Shown: in pieces, positions 8,102 through 16,312 of the stretch
Layout of the letters: the number at the start of each line of letters is the position of its first letter
How positions within the stretch are numbered: position 1 is the stretch's first letter
Assembly (NCBI GenBank): GCA_017941505.1
Contig: JAGAWH010000167.1
Location: 1 to 38,109, forward strand
Reading direction: 5' to 3'
DNA from: Faecalicoccus sp.
Lineage (GTDB): Bacteria > Bacillota_I > Bacilli_A > Erysipelotrichales > Erysipelotrichaceae
Length of the DNA stretch: 38,109 bases
Notes under the pieces: model-generated
What the model was told of the DNA's origin: nothing
Seen by the model: the letters and a program-made list of their open reading frames with translations, nothing else
Database searches by the model: none
Made by a program: the position numbers and the translations under genes

Positions 8102-8109
8102 TAATATAT

Positions 8110-8152
8110 ATCCTCCGATTTTGCGTTAGTGCATACTCGGAGGATTTTTTTA
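8110..8152 (+). terminator. terminator after Xre gene
   Basis: ATCCTCCGA (8110-8118) pairs perfectly with TCGGAGGAT (8137-8145), followed by seven T. It lies between two converging genes and touches the stop of the minus-strand hydrolase. Confidence 0.85.
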
Positions 8153-8872
8153 TTCTATATTTTCGATGATATAATCGACGGTCAACTGCTGCTGCATGTC
8201 GGATGTGATTGTGGCATTATGATCGCCTTCTTGAGCTTCATAATTGCCGAATTGGGCATGGTTACTGCCTTCAATGACATATTCAAAGAATTGATCAGGA
8301 GCATATTGTTTCCCTTCTTTAACCTTATCTAAATTAAGAACGCCATCCTTTGATCCGTAGATACTGATTTCTAAGAGTGACTTGTCCAACTGTTTTGTAG
8401 GATAGGCTGCCAGAAGGATGACACCTTTTAGTTTATCTGCGTTGTCAGATGCATAATCGGCAGCCATTGCGCCACCCAGGGAGTGACCTCCGATATACCA
8501 GTTTTCATAGTTATAAAGCTTCATCACATCATCCGCTTTATTTGGCCCCAATACCGCAAGATTAAATGGCATGCTTACCAGACATACATCCATGCCTTCC
8601 TTAGCTAAAAGATGCAGCAGCTTTGCGTATGCTTCTTCTTCGACTTTTGCCCCCGGATAGAATACAAGAGCATCTGTTTTTGAGGGACCGTCAAATAAAT
8701 ATCCGTAGTCCGTCTTTGTGATGGTTACATCGGTATCCGATTTCAATGCATCCAAAGCTTCAGGCTTTGCATGATAATAATCACCGGTGTAAATCAGAAA
8801 GGCAGAAAAAACGAAGATTACGATAAGAATGGGGATGAGCCATCTTAAGTATTTCTTTTTCGAAGTTGTCAT
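8150..8872 (-). CDS. membrane-anchored alpha/beta hydrolase
   Basis: This 240-residue protein has one N-terminal membrane segment (residues about 10-28) after a lysine-rich start, so the enzyme probably faces outward, tethered to the membrane. The catalytic triad can be read as S131 in GHSLGG, D176 in GSKDG and H205 in GSNHAQFG. The fold belongs to a dienelactone hydrolase-like group of alpha/beta hydrolases. Substrate is unknown. Its start lies 7 bases after the end of the GntR regulator gene, with AGAGGAT upstream, so both are one minus-strand operon. Confidence 0.85.
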   Translation of the reverse strand: MTTSKKKYLRWLIPILIVIFVFSAFLIYTGDYYHAKPEALDALKSDTDVTITKTDYGYLFDGPSKTDALVFYPGAKVEEEAYAKLLHLLAKEGMDVCLVSMPFNLAVLGPNKADDVMKLYNYENWYIGGHSLGGAMAADYASDNADKLKGVILLAAYPTKQLDKSLLEISIYGSKDGVLNLDKVKEGKQYAPDQFFEYVIEGSNHAQFGNYEAQEGDHNATITSDMQQQLTVDYIIENIE

Positions 8873-8879
8873 GTATCCT

Positions 8880-9611
8880 CTATATATTCTGGCGGATTGC
8901 CGATACTACAAAACATACCTGGTCAGGGACATGTCGGGATTGTGTATATTCGAACATGATTCCCTTGGAGTTAAATACCTGTCCGGTTACGCTTAATACA
9001 AAATTTAAATGACCAAGCGATAATAATTCTTCATCTTTCTTTGTGGCAAGCTCTGCCATCACACGCCGGCGGCTGGTTGTGATCGTCATGCCTAGATCGT
9101 GTTCCAGGAAATGATAAATTGATTTTCCGGCGATTTCAGGAGTTAATCCTGCGGTTTCGGATTTTAAAAACATATTGGTATCAAAGACAATTGCTTTATC
9201 ATCAATCATACGGACACGTTCGATATAATATAATTCCGTGCCTTCATCAAAACCGGTTTTTTCGCTGATTTTGCGGTCAGCTGTGATTTCTTTAAAGGTG
9301 ATAACGGATGTCTGGATTTTTTTGTTGGAACGCTTTGCGACTTCAGAGAAGCTTTCAATGCCGCCGACCGTAAAAATGGAATGATCGTTGGATGGCTCCC
9401 AGATTACCTGAACACCTCTTCCATGCTGGGGAAGAACCAAGCCTTCCGAAGTCAAAATCGATATGGCTCGACGCACCGTATTACGCGTAACACCAAATTT
9501 TTGAGCATATTCATTTTCTGAAGGGATGAGTTCTCCGCATGCGATTTTTCCGGAAAGGATATCGTTGCGAATTTCGTGATAAATAGGTTCGTATTTATTC
9601 TGAGGCATCAT
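8880..9611 (-). CDS. treR: GntR/UTRA-family trehalose operon repressor
   Basis: This 243-residue protein has an N-terminal winged helix of GntR type (residues about 5-75, with PSENEYAQKFGVTRNTVRRA) and a C-terminal UTRA ligand domain. The HutC/TreR subfamily senses phosphorylated sugars, and trehalose-6-phosphate is the usual TreR ligand. It diverges from the trehalose PTS and phosphotrehalase genes, whose promoter region has three copies of a TTGTTTAAACAA palindrome, the likely operators. Two adjacent ATG codons exist (9611 and 9608); the second is better spaced from AAAGGAG. The symbol rests mainly on gene context. Confidence 0.8.
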   Translation of the reverse strand: MMPQNKYEPIYHEIRNDILSGKIACGELIPSENEYAQKFGVTRNTVRRAISILTSEGLVLPQHGRGVQVIWEPSNDHSIFTVGGIESFSEVAKRSNKKIQTSVITFKEITADRKISEKTGFDEGTELYYIERVRMIDDKAIVFDTNMFLKSETAGLTPEIAGKSIYHFLEHDLGMTITTSRRRVMAELATKKDEELLSLGHLNFVLSVTGQVFNSKGIMFEYTQSRHVPDQVCFVVSAIRQNI

Positions 9612-9677
9612 ATCACTCCTTTAACAATATTGAATATAACATAAAATACTTTTAATAATACACGCTAACGCTCACAC

Positions 9678-9689
9678 TTGTTCAAATAA
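9678..9689 (+). promoter_or_regulatory. degenerate copy of the trehalose operator
   Basis: TTGTTCAAATAA matches ten of twelve positions of the operator found three times near 9803-9884. It lies about 67 bases upstream of the repressor gene and could mediate autoregulation. Confidence 0.3.
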
Positions 9690-9802
9690 AAGATACAAGC
9701 TCTTGGTGTGAATAACGCATTAAGTATAACATATAGTTAGTTAATACAACTAAAGTTTATGAAAGATTGGACAAAATGTAAGCGATTAACACACTTTTGA
9801 AG

Positions 9803-9814
9803 TTGTTTAAACAA
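9803..9814. promoter_or_regulatory. trehalose operator 1
   Basis: A perfect 12-base palindrome TTGTTTAAACAA lies upstream of the -35 box of the PTS gene promoter. Its centre is 32 bases from operator 2. Confidence 0.7.
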
Positions 9815-9829
9815 ATTTTAAATATCTTA

Positions 9830-9858
9830 TTGACTTGTTTAAACATCTGATATATATT
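9830..9858 (+). promoter_or_regulatory. promoter of the trehalose operon
   Basis: TTGACT (9830-9835), 17 bases and TATATT (9853-9858) form a good vegetative promoter, with a start predicted near 9865. Operator 2 fills part of the spacer. Confidence 0.75.
9835..9846. promoter_or_regulatory. trehalose operator 2
   Basis: TTGTTTAAACAT is an eleven-of-twelve match to the other two operators and lies between the -35 and -10 boxes, where a bound repressor would block RNA polymerase. Confidence 0.7.
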
Positions 9859-9871
9859 GTAACCAAGAAAC

Positions 9872-9885
9872 CTTGTTTAAACAAG
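9872..9885. promoter_or_regulatory. trehalose operator 3
   Basis: The palindrome CTTGTTTAAACAAG is perfect over 14 bases. It lies just downstream of the predicted start and just ahead of the AGAAGGAG ribosome binding site, 38 bases centre to centre from operator 2. Confidence 0.7.
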
Positions 9886-9900
9886 TAGAAGGAGAAAGTT

Positions 9901-11814
9901 ATGGGTAAGTTTCATGACGATGCCACCAAGTTGTTAGAATATGTTGGTGGTAAAGAAAACATTAATGCGATAACACATTGTGTTACAAGAATGCGCTTTG
10001 TTCTTGCAGATCCAAGTAAAGCGAATGTGAAGAAGATCGAATCTCTTCCTTCCGCAAAGGGAACATTTACACAGGCAGGACAATTCCAGGTTATCATCGG
10101 TAATGAGGTAGCTGAATTCTATAAGGAATTTACGGAAATTGCCGGTATTGAAGGTGTATCTAAAGATGCAGCTAAGAGCGCTGCCAAAGATAATCAGACG
10201 CCGTTACAGAAGGCAATGTCCAATATTGCGGAAATCTTTGCGCCGTTAATTCCTGCCATCATCTGCGGAGGTTTGATTTTAGGTTTTAGAAACATTCTGG
10301 AAACAGCAGTGGTATTACAGGATGGTACCTTCCTTGCCGGATTGGATAAATTCTTATGGATCATTGGTGAAGCTGTATTCCATACAGGTATTCCTGTAGG
10401 TATCTGCTGGTCCGTTCAAAGAAAGATGGGCGGAACACCGATGTTAGGTATTGTATTAGGTTTGACTTTGATTTCCGGACAGTTAGTAAACGCATACGGC
10501 GTATCCGGAATGGCAGCCGATGCATGGGCACCTAACTATGTATGGGATTTCGGTTTCGCAAGCTTCAGAATGATCGGTTATCAGGCACAGGTTATTCCGG
10601 CTATCTTAGCTGCTTTCACCCTGGCATATCTGGAAAGATTCTTTAAGAAGATCGTTCCGCAGGTATTACAGATGATCTTAGTTCCGTTCTGCTCATTATT
10701 GTTGGCAGTTATGGCAGCTCACTTCGTATTAGGTCCAATCGGATGGAAGATCGGTGAATGGGTATCCGCATTCGTAATGGCCGGCATCTCCGGTAACTTC
10801 CGTGTATTGTTCGGTGCTGTATTCGGTTTATTCTATGCACCGTTAGTAATTACCGGTCTGCATCATATGTCCAATGCGATTGACCTTCAGTTAATCAACT
10901 CTACAGGCGGAACGATGTTATGGCCGATGATCGCATTATCGAATATCGCTCAGGGTTCTGCGGTTGCAGGTATGTCTTACTTACAGAAGAAAAACGAAAA
11001 AGCCCAACAGGTAAATATTCCGTCTATGATTTCCTGCTGGTTAGGTGTAACGGAACCGGCAATGTTCGGTATTAACTTGAAATATCAGTTCCCGTTCTAT
11101 TGCGCAATGATCGGCTCCTGCTTAGCCGCAATTATTTCAACCGCAGCCAGCGTAACAGCTGCATCGATCGGTGTCGGCGGTCTGCCGGGTATTATTTCAA
11201 TCTTCCCGCAGTACATGGTATTCTTTGCGATCGCAATGTTAGTAGCACTGGTTGTACCGTTCGTATTAACAGTTATGATCGGCCGCAAGAAAATCAACCC
11301 GAATACCGGCGAATTATACTCTGATGAAGAAGACGAAGAAGACGAAGCTGTATTTACAGATGCTCAGATGAATGAAACATTCGCAGTTCCTGTATCCGGA
11401 AGAATTATGCCGGTAACAGAAGTTGAAGATCAGGTATTCTCTTCTAAGGCAATGGGTGATGGTATCGCCATCGATCCAAGCGAAGGAAAAATTTATGCAC
11501 CGTTCTCCGGTGAAATCACAGTTGCGTTCCCAACAGGACACGCTTATGGAATTAAAGCTGCAAATGGAAAAGAAATTTTGATCCATATCGGTATGGATAC
11601 GGTAGAATTAAATGGTAAAGGATTTACACCGCATGTTAAACAGGGCGATATCGTAATCCAGGGTGATCTATTATCGGATGTAGACCTTGATTACATCCGC
11701 TCTCAGGGCAAACCGGTTGTAACTCCGGTTATCTTTACAGACGGAACCCCTGTAGAATTATTAAAGACAGGAAATGTAAACGCAAAAGATAAAGACGTTA
11801 TTAAACTCGGATAA
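9901..11814 (+). CDS. treP: PTS trehalose transporter, fused EIIB-EIIC-EIIA
   Basis: This 637-residue permease takes up trehalose and phosphorylates it to trehalose-6-phosphate. The EIIB domain (residues about 1-90) has phospho-cysteine C27 in THCVTRMRF. The EIIC domain (about 105-455) has roughly ten membrane segments and LITGLHHM-like motifs of the glucose/trehalose superfamily. An acidic linker leads to an EIIA domain (about 490-637) with phospho-histidine H562 in ILIHIGMDTV. Having its own EIIA makes the protein self-sufficient downstream of HPr. Context with phosphotrehalase and a TreR-like repressor supports trehalose over other sugars. The start follows GAAGGAG. Confidence 0.9.
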   Translation: MGKFHDDATKLLEYVGGKENINAITHCVTRMRFVLADPSKANVKKIESLPSAKGTFTQAGQFQVIIGNEVAEFYKEFTEIAGIEGVSKDAAKSAAKDNQTPLQKAMSNIAEIFAPLIPAIICGGLILGFRNILETAVVLQDGTFLAGLDKFLWIIGEAVFHTGIPVGICWSVQRKMGGTPMLGIVLGLTLISGQLVNAYGVSGMAADAWAPNYVWDFGFASFRMIGYQAQVIPAILAAFTLAYLERFFKKIVPQVLQMILVPFCSLLLAVMAAHFVLGPIGWKIGEWVSAFVMAGISGNFRVLFGAVFGLFYAPLVITGLHHMSNAIDLQLINSTGGTMLWPMIALSNIAQGSAVAGMSYLQKKNEKAQQVNIPSMISCWLGVTEPAMFGINLKYQFPFYCAMIGSCLAAIISTAASVTAASIGVGGLPGIISIFPQYMVFFAIAMLVALVVPFVLTVMIGRKKINPNTGELYSDEEDEEDEAVFTDAQMNETFAVPVSGRIMPVTEVEDQVFSSKAMGDGIAIDPSEGKIYAPFSGEITVAFPTGHAYGIKAANGKEILIHIGMDTVELNGKGFTPHVKQGDIVIQGDLLSDVDLDYIRSQGKPVVTPVIFTDGTPVELLKTGNVNAKDKDVIKLG

Positions 11815-11823
11815 GGAGCAGCT

Positions 11824-13467
11824 ATGTTAAAGAAAGATAAGGTAATTTATCAGATTTATCCAAAATCTTTCCAGGATTCCAACCATGACGGTATCGGGGA
11901 TATCCCCGGTGTCATGGAACATCTCGATTACCTGCAGGATTTGGGAATTGATGTCATCTGGTTTAACCCGATGACCGTATCTCCTCAGAAAGACAATGGA
12001 TATGATATTTCTGATTACAGAGCATTGGATCCGATTTTCGGAACCATGGAACAGTTTGAACAGTTAAGTAAAGCCTGTGACCAAAGAAATATCCAGATTA
12101 TGTTCGACATGGTGTTCAACCATTGTTCAACCGAACATGAATGGTTTAAAAGAGCACTTGCCGGCGAAGAAAAATATAAGAATTATTTTATCTGGAGAAA
12201 AGGTAAGGGGGAAGGTATTCCTCCTACCAACTGGCAGTCTAAATTCAGCGGTCCGGCATGGGAATATGTTGAAAAATTTGATGAATGGTATCTGCATTTA
12301 TTTGATCCGACGCAGGCAGATTTAAACTGGGATAATCCGGATGTTCGTAAGGAGTGTTTCGATATTCTGAATTTCTGGAGAGAAAAAGGTGTTCACTGTT
12401 TCCGCTTTGATGTCATTAATTTGATCTCTAAGGCAACAGTAGATGAAGATGATCCAAATCTCTTTGATGGAAGACAATTTTATGCAGACGGTCCAAGAGT
12501 ACACGAATATATTCATGAGATGAATGTAAATACTTTTGGCGATGATGAGAAATCGATTACGGTTGGTGAGTTGAACTCAACAACTTTAAAAGAAGCAGTT
12601 ACGTATACAATCCGCAGCGCTAAAGAATTAGATATGACATTTACCTTTGCACACTTAAAGGTAGACTATAAAAATCTGAAAAAATGGCAGCTGCAGCCGG
12701 CAGATTTCATGGAGATGAAACGAATCTTCTGTGAAATTGAAGAAAATTCTCAGAATGCGGATGGCTGGATGTCCTTATTCTGGAACTGTCATGATCAGCC
12801 AAGATCGGTATCCCGTTTTGGAGATGATAAAAAATATCGTAAGGAAAGCGCTAAGATGTTAGCGGCTGCAATCCATATGATGCGTGGTACACCATATATT
12901 TATCAGGGTGAAGAAATCGGTATGCCAAACGCATATTTTACGGATATCAGCCAATACAGAGATGTTGAAAGCACAAATATTTACGATGTATTGATTAAAC
13001 AGGGATTGGATAAAGATGAGGTAATCCACATTTTACAGGAAAGATCCCGCGATAATGCCCGTACTCCTATGCCTTGGGATGACAGCGAAAACGGTGGCTT
13101 CTCCGATGTGACTCCATGGTTACAGTCTGCCGACCACTATAAGGAAATCAATGTAAAGAATACATTGGAAGATCCGGATTCGATTTATAAATTCTATCAG
13201 AAGTTGATTCAATTGCGTAAAAAGATGATGGTTATTCAAGACGGTTTGTACATTCCGCTTCTTCAAGAGCATGAGCGCGTGTATGCTTACGAAAGAAAAT
13301 GGAATGAAGAAAGTCTTGTATGCATCAATAATTTCTATGGTGAAGAAACAGAAATTACTCTTGATCTGGATGGTTATGAGATCCTCCTGTCCAACTATAC
13401 AGATGCAGCGCTTAAAAACACGATGAAACTTCGTCCTTATGAAACAATTGTAGCGTATAAAAAATAA
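11824..13467 (+). CDS. treA: alpha,alpha-phosphotrehalase (GH13)
   Basis: This 547-residue glycoside hydrolase family 13 enzyme cleaves trehalose-6-phosphate to glucose and glucose-6-phosphate in the cytosol. It opens with the typical VIYQIYPKSFQDSNHDGIGD motif. The catalytic residues can be read as nucleophile D196 in FRFDVINL, acid/base E249 in TVGEL, and D324 in the CHDQPR motif. Length is normal for phosphotrehalase, also called TreC in enteric bacteria. It starts 9 bases after treP with AAGGAG upstream, and a terminator closes the two-gene operon. Oligo-1,6-glucosidase is the main alternative, but the PTS neighbour argues against it. Confidence 0.9.
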   Translation: MLKKDKVIYQIYPKSFQDSNHDGIGDIPGVMEHLDYLQDLGIDVIWFNPMTVSPQKDNGYDISDYRALDPIFGTMEQFEQLSKACDQRNIQIMFDMVFNHCSTEHEWFKRALAGEEKYKNYFIWRKGKGEGIPPTNWQSKFSGPAWEYVEKFDEWYLHLFDPTQADLNWDNPDVRKECFDILNFWREKGVHCFRFDVINLISKATVDEDDPNLFDGRQFYADGPRVHEYIHEMNVNTFGDDEKSITVGELNSTTLKEAVTYTIRSAKELDMTFTFAHLKVDYKNLKKWQLQPADFMEMKRIFCEIEENSQNADGWMSLFWNCHDQPRSVSRFGDDKKYRKESAKMLAAAIHMMRGTPYIYQGEEIGMPNAYFTDISQYRDVESTNIYDVLIKQGLDKDEVIHILQERSRDNARTPMPWDDSENGGFSDVTPWLQSADHYKEINVKNTLEDPDSIYKFYQKLIQLRKKMMVIQDGLYIPLLQEHERVYAYERKWNEESLVCINNFYGEETEITLDLDGYEILLSNYTDAALKNTMKLRPYETIVAYKK

Positions 13468-13473
13468 TTGTGA

Positions 13474-13507
13474 TAAACCCTCTTGAAATCTCAAGGGGGT
13501 TTATTTT
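13474..13507 (+). terminator. trehalose operon terminator
   Basis: AAACCCTCTTGA (13475-13486) pairs with TCAAGGGGGTTT (13491-13502, one G-T pair), followed by ATTTT. Confidence 0.8.
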
Positions 13508-13532
13508 GTAGTATATAGATACAAAGAATTCA

Positions 13533-13562
13533 TTGAAAGCAGTCATTATAAAACATTATAAT
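13533..13562 (+). promoter_or_regulatory. promoter of the glycan operon
   Basis: TTGAAA (13533-13538), 18 bases and a perfect TATAAT (13557-13562) precede the epimerase gene. The leader is about 84 bases and includes a small hairpin, ACGGT-GCAT-ACCGT (13591-13604). Confidence 0.65.
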
Positions 13563-13653
13563 TAAAAAAGGCTGTATAGTTGTCGTAAAGACGGTGCATA
13601 CCGTAATGAATCTAAAACGATGTGTTAATTCGATTGGAAGGAATGAGAAAGAT

Positions 13654-14508
13654 ATGCGTATATTGGTAACCGGTGCCAATGGATTTCTTGGCAGAGGTGT
13701 TGTAAAGAAATTGTTGGATATGGGATATGAAGTGGCTGCAGCGGACCGAAATGTTAATAAGGTAGATGAAAGGGCATCATTATATGCTTGTGATATTTTT
13801 GATGTTCAGGATCCGTGGAGTTATTTCAATAAACCGGATGTCCTTTTACATATGGCATGGAGAAATGGATTTCAACATGAGAGTGATACGCATATTGAAG
13901 ATCTTCCTAAACATTATATGTTTTTGAAAAGAGTCGCAAAATCGAAATGTCAAACAATTGCGGTGATGAGCAGTATGCATGAAGTAGGTCAATGGGAAGG
14001 GATGATTACGGAAAACACACCGTGTAATCCTATGACACCTTACGGAATCAGTAAAAATACCTTGAAGGCCTTAACAAAAATGTTTTGTACGCAATACGGT
14101 AAAGTTTTTCTATGGCTTCGTGGGTTTTATGTTGTCAGCGAAGACCATGATGGAAGTTCTATCTTTTCAAAGATCATGCAGGCAGAAAACGAAGGAAAAA
14201 AGACGTTTCCCTTTACTACCGGAGAAGCTTCGTTTGACTTTTTGGAGTATGAAAAATATTGTCAATATATTGCCAAGGCTGTTGTACAGAATCAAGTTAC
14301 CGGCATTATTGAGATTTGTTCCGGATATCCTGAGCGAATTTCTGATTGTGTAGAACGGTTTATTCACGAAAATAACCTGCATATTTGCCTTGAATACGGG
14401 GCTTTTCCAAGCCGGGTATATGACAACAGAATCGTTTGGGGAGACCGGCAGAAGATTGATAAAATTCTAAAGAACGCTCAAAAAGGAGAGATGGATAATG
14501 GTTTATAG
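13654..14508 (+). CDS. NAD-dependent sugar epimerase/dehydratase (extended SDR)
   Basis: This 284-residue protein has the extended short-chain dehydrogenase fold: the nucleotide-binding GANGFLGRG motif near the N terminus and the YGISK active-site pair (Tyr, Lys) in the middle. Members act on nucleotide sugars such as UDP-glucose or dTDP-4-keto sugars. The exact substrate is not readable. The ATG at 13654 is preferred over an in-frame ATG 60 bases upstream, because GGAAGGAATGAG precedes it and homology begins there. It overlaps the next gene by 11 bases, so it belongs to the surface-glycan operon with the RgpF-like proteins. Confidence 0.85.
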   Translation: MRILVTGANGFLGRGVVKKLLDMGYEVAAADRNVNKVDERASLYACDIFDVQDPWSYFNKPDVLLHMAWRNGFQHESDTHIEDLPKHYMFLKRVAKSKCQTIAVMSSMHEVGQWEGMITENTPCNPMTPYGISKNTLKALTKMFCTQYGKVFLWLRGFYVVSEDHDGSSIFSKIMQAENEGKKTFPFTTGEASFDFLEYEKYCQYIAKAVVQNQVTGIIEICSGYPERISDCVERFIHENNLHICLEYGAFPSRVYDNRIVWGDRQKIDKILKNAQKGEMDNGL

Positions 14509-16288
14509 CCAAAAAGACAGCACATTTAGACGATGTGTACTCTGTGTGTTTTATGATGCAGATGGGATTGTTGATCCATATGTTGAAGTATTTCTGCAGG
14601 GACTAAGATGTGTGGCGGAAAGAATTCGTGTCATTGTGAACGGAGATATCTGTCCGGAAGGGGTGGAAAAATTATCTTCTTTGGCTGATGTTGTACAGAT
14701 TCGTGAAAATACCGGTTTGGATATAACCGGATGGCGGGAAGGTATGGAGGCAGAAGGATACGATGTATTGTCCACATACGATGAAGTTGTTTTATGTAAT
14801 ACGACGGTATTCGGACCGATTTATCCTTTTCAGGAAATGTTTGATTCCATGGTGAAAAAAGATTTAGATTTTTGGGGTATCACAACTTTCCATGGAGATC
14901 CTACTGACCTTTTTGGGTTTGAAAAATTGAACTGCATACCTCAACATATCCAGTCATACTTCCAGGTTTATCGCAAACGCTTTATACAAACCGACGATTT
15001 TAAAAACTGGTGGGCATCACTTGCAGATATTAAGACATATACCCAGGCAGTGGAACGCCACGAGGCAGTTTTTACCAAGGCAATGGAAGAAAAAGGATAC
15101 CGTTGGGCAGTGTATTGCGATACGGCAGCTCTTGAAGGCTATACAATGGATCCTTTGCGTGACTTTCCAAGATATCTTATTGAAAAGCTGCGATGTCCTA
15201 TCATTAAGCGAAGATCCTTTTTTCATGATTATAATGAGGCATTGGGACGCTCCACCGGAGAAGCCGGTCCCCAAGCTTTTTGTTATATAAGAGATCATAC
15301 AGAATATAATACCGACTTAATATGTCAAAATATACTTCGTACTGAGAACATGGCTGATATCCGAAAGCGGATGCATCTAAATTACGTATTAACATCCAAA
15401 CATATCAAAAAGCCAGAGTACAAAAATGAGCCAAAGACGGCCATGATCATGCATATTTATTATCCCGACCAGGCTGAAATCTGTGCAAACTATGCCATGA
15501 ATTTTCCGGAATCGATTGATTGTTTTATAACTGTACCGGACATAAAGACACTTGATCAGGTGAAACCTTATTTTGAAATGCTGGGGAAAAACCATGTGGT
15601 AGATTACCGCATTACCGGAAATCGCGGAAGAGATTTAGGTCCTTTTTTTCTGTATTGTAAAGATGTAGTAGAGTCTTATGATCTTATTTTAAAAGTTCAC
15701 GATAAGAAGGTGGCACAGTTAGAACCGATGTCCATCGGAGAGTCGTGGTGCAGGCAGTGCTTTGCGTGCCTTATGGAAAATGAAGCTTTTATAAAAAATG
15801 TGATAACCCTCTTTATGGAGCATCCTCGTTTAGGTATGTTGGTGCCGCCGGTTCCTTTACATGGACCGTATTTCCCAACGACAGGTCTGGGCGAATGGGG
15901 ACCGAATTTTGAAGCGACAAAAGCACTGGCCGATCAATTGGGATTAAAAGTACCTATCTCCAAGGATAAAGAACCATCCGCACCGATTGGATCGATGTGC
16001 TGGATACGAACAGATGCCATTAAGAGCATGTTTGAACGCCACTGGAAAGAAAGCGATTTTCCTGAAGAACCGCTTGCGATTGATGGTACGATTCTTCACG
16101 GATTAGAGCGGGTGTTCCCTTTTGTCGTACAAAACAGTGGATATTATACCGGAGGGATTATGTCCGATAACTGGGCCAAAATTCAAATGGATAATTGGAA
16201 TTATCATTTACGCAATATCACAAATATCAGTGGAGAGAAAACCGGATGGAGTTCATTCCTTGAGCAGGTTTGGAGGATTCGGCATTGA
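14498..16288 (+). CDS. RgpF-like rhamnan synthesis protein
   Basis: This 596-residue protein matches the rhamnan synthesis F (RgpF) family, involved in making rhamnose-rich cell-wall polysaccharides in streptococci and related bacteria. The N-terminal half has VLCVFYDADGIVD and a NTGLDITGWREG motif (N71, D75). The C-terminal half has NRGRDLGPF (N375-D379) and HDKK (H401-K404), the family's most conserved stretch. No membrane segment is seen, so it is probably a cytosolic glycosyltransferase working on a lipid-linked precursor. The start has AAAGGAG upstream. A paralogue follows after 24 bases. Confidence 0.85.
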   Translation: MVYSQKDSTFRRCVLCVFYDADGIVDPYVEVFLQGLRCVAERIRVIVNGDICPEGVEKLSSLADVVQIRENTGLDITGWREGMEAEGYDVLSTYDEVVLCNTTVFGPIYPFQEMFDSMVKKDLDFWGITTFHGDPTDLFGFEKLNCIPQHIQSYFQVYRKRFIQTDDFKNWWASLADIKTYTQAVERHEAVFTKAMEEKGYRWAVYCDTAALEGYTMDPLRDFPRYLIEKLRCPIIKRRSFFHDYNEALGRSTGEAGPQAFCYIRDHTEYNTDLICQNILRTENMADIRKRMHLNYVLTSKHIKKPEYKNEPKTAMIMHIYYPDQAEICANYAMNFPESIDCFITVPDIKTLDQVKPYFEMLGKNHVVDYRITGNRGRDLGPFFLYCKDVVESYDLILKVHDKKVAQLEPMSIGESWCRQCFACLMENEAFIKNVITLFMEHPRLGMLVPPVPLHGPYFPTTGLGEWGPNFEATKALADQLGLKVPISKDKEPSAPIGSMCWIRTDAIKSMFERHWKESDFPEEPLAIDGTILHGLERVFPFVVQNSGYYTGGIMSDNWAKIQMDNWNYHLRNITNISGEKTGWSSFLEQVWRIRH

Positions 16289-16312
16289 TCACGGAAGAAA
16301 GGAGAGACATAT

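Noticed and set aside
9777..9791. A cre-like catabolite site, TGTAAGCGATTAACA, upstream of the trehalose promoter.
   Set aside because: It resembles the CcpA site but has one base too many between the half-sites, and lies far upstream of the promoter. Too weak to list as a feature.
13120..13494. A 124-residue minus-strand frame inside the phosphotrehalase gene.
   Set aside because: It is the complement of a well-supported GH13 coding region and has no motif of its own.
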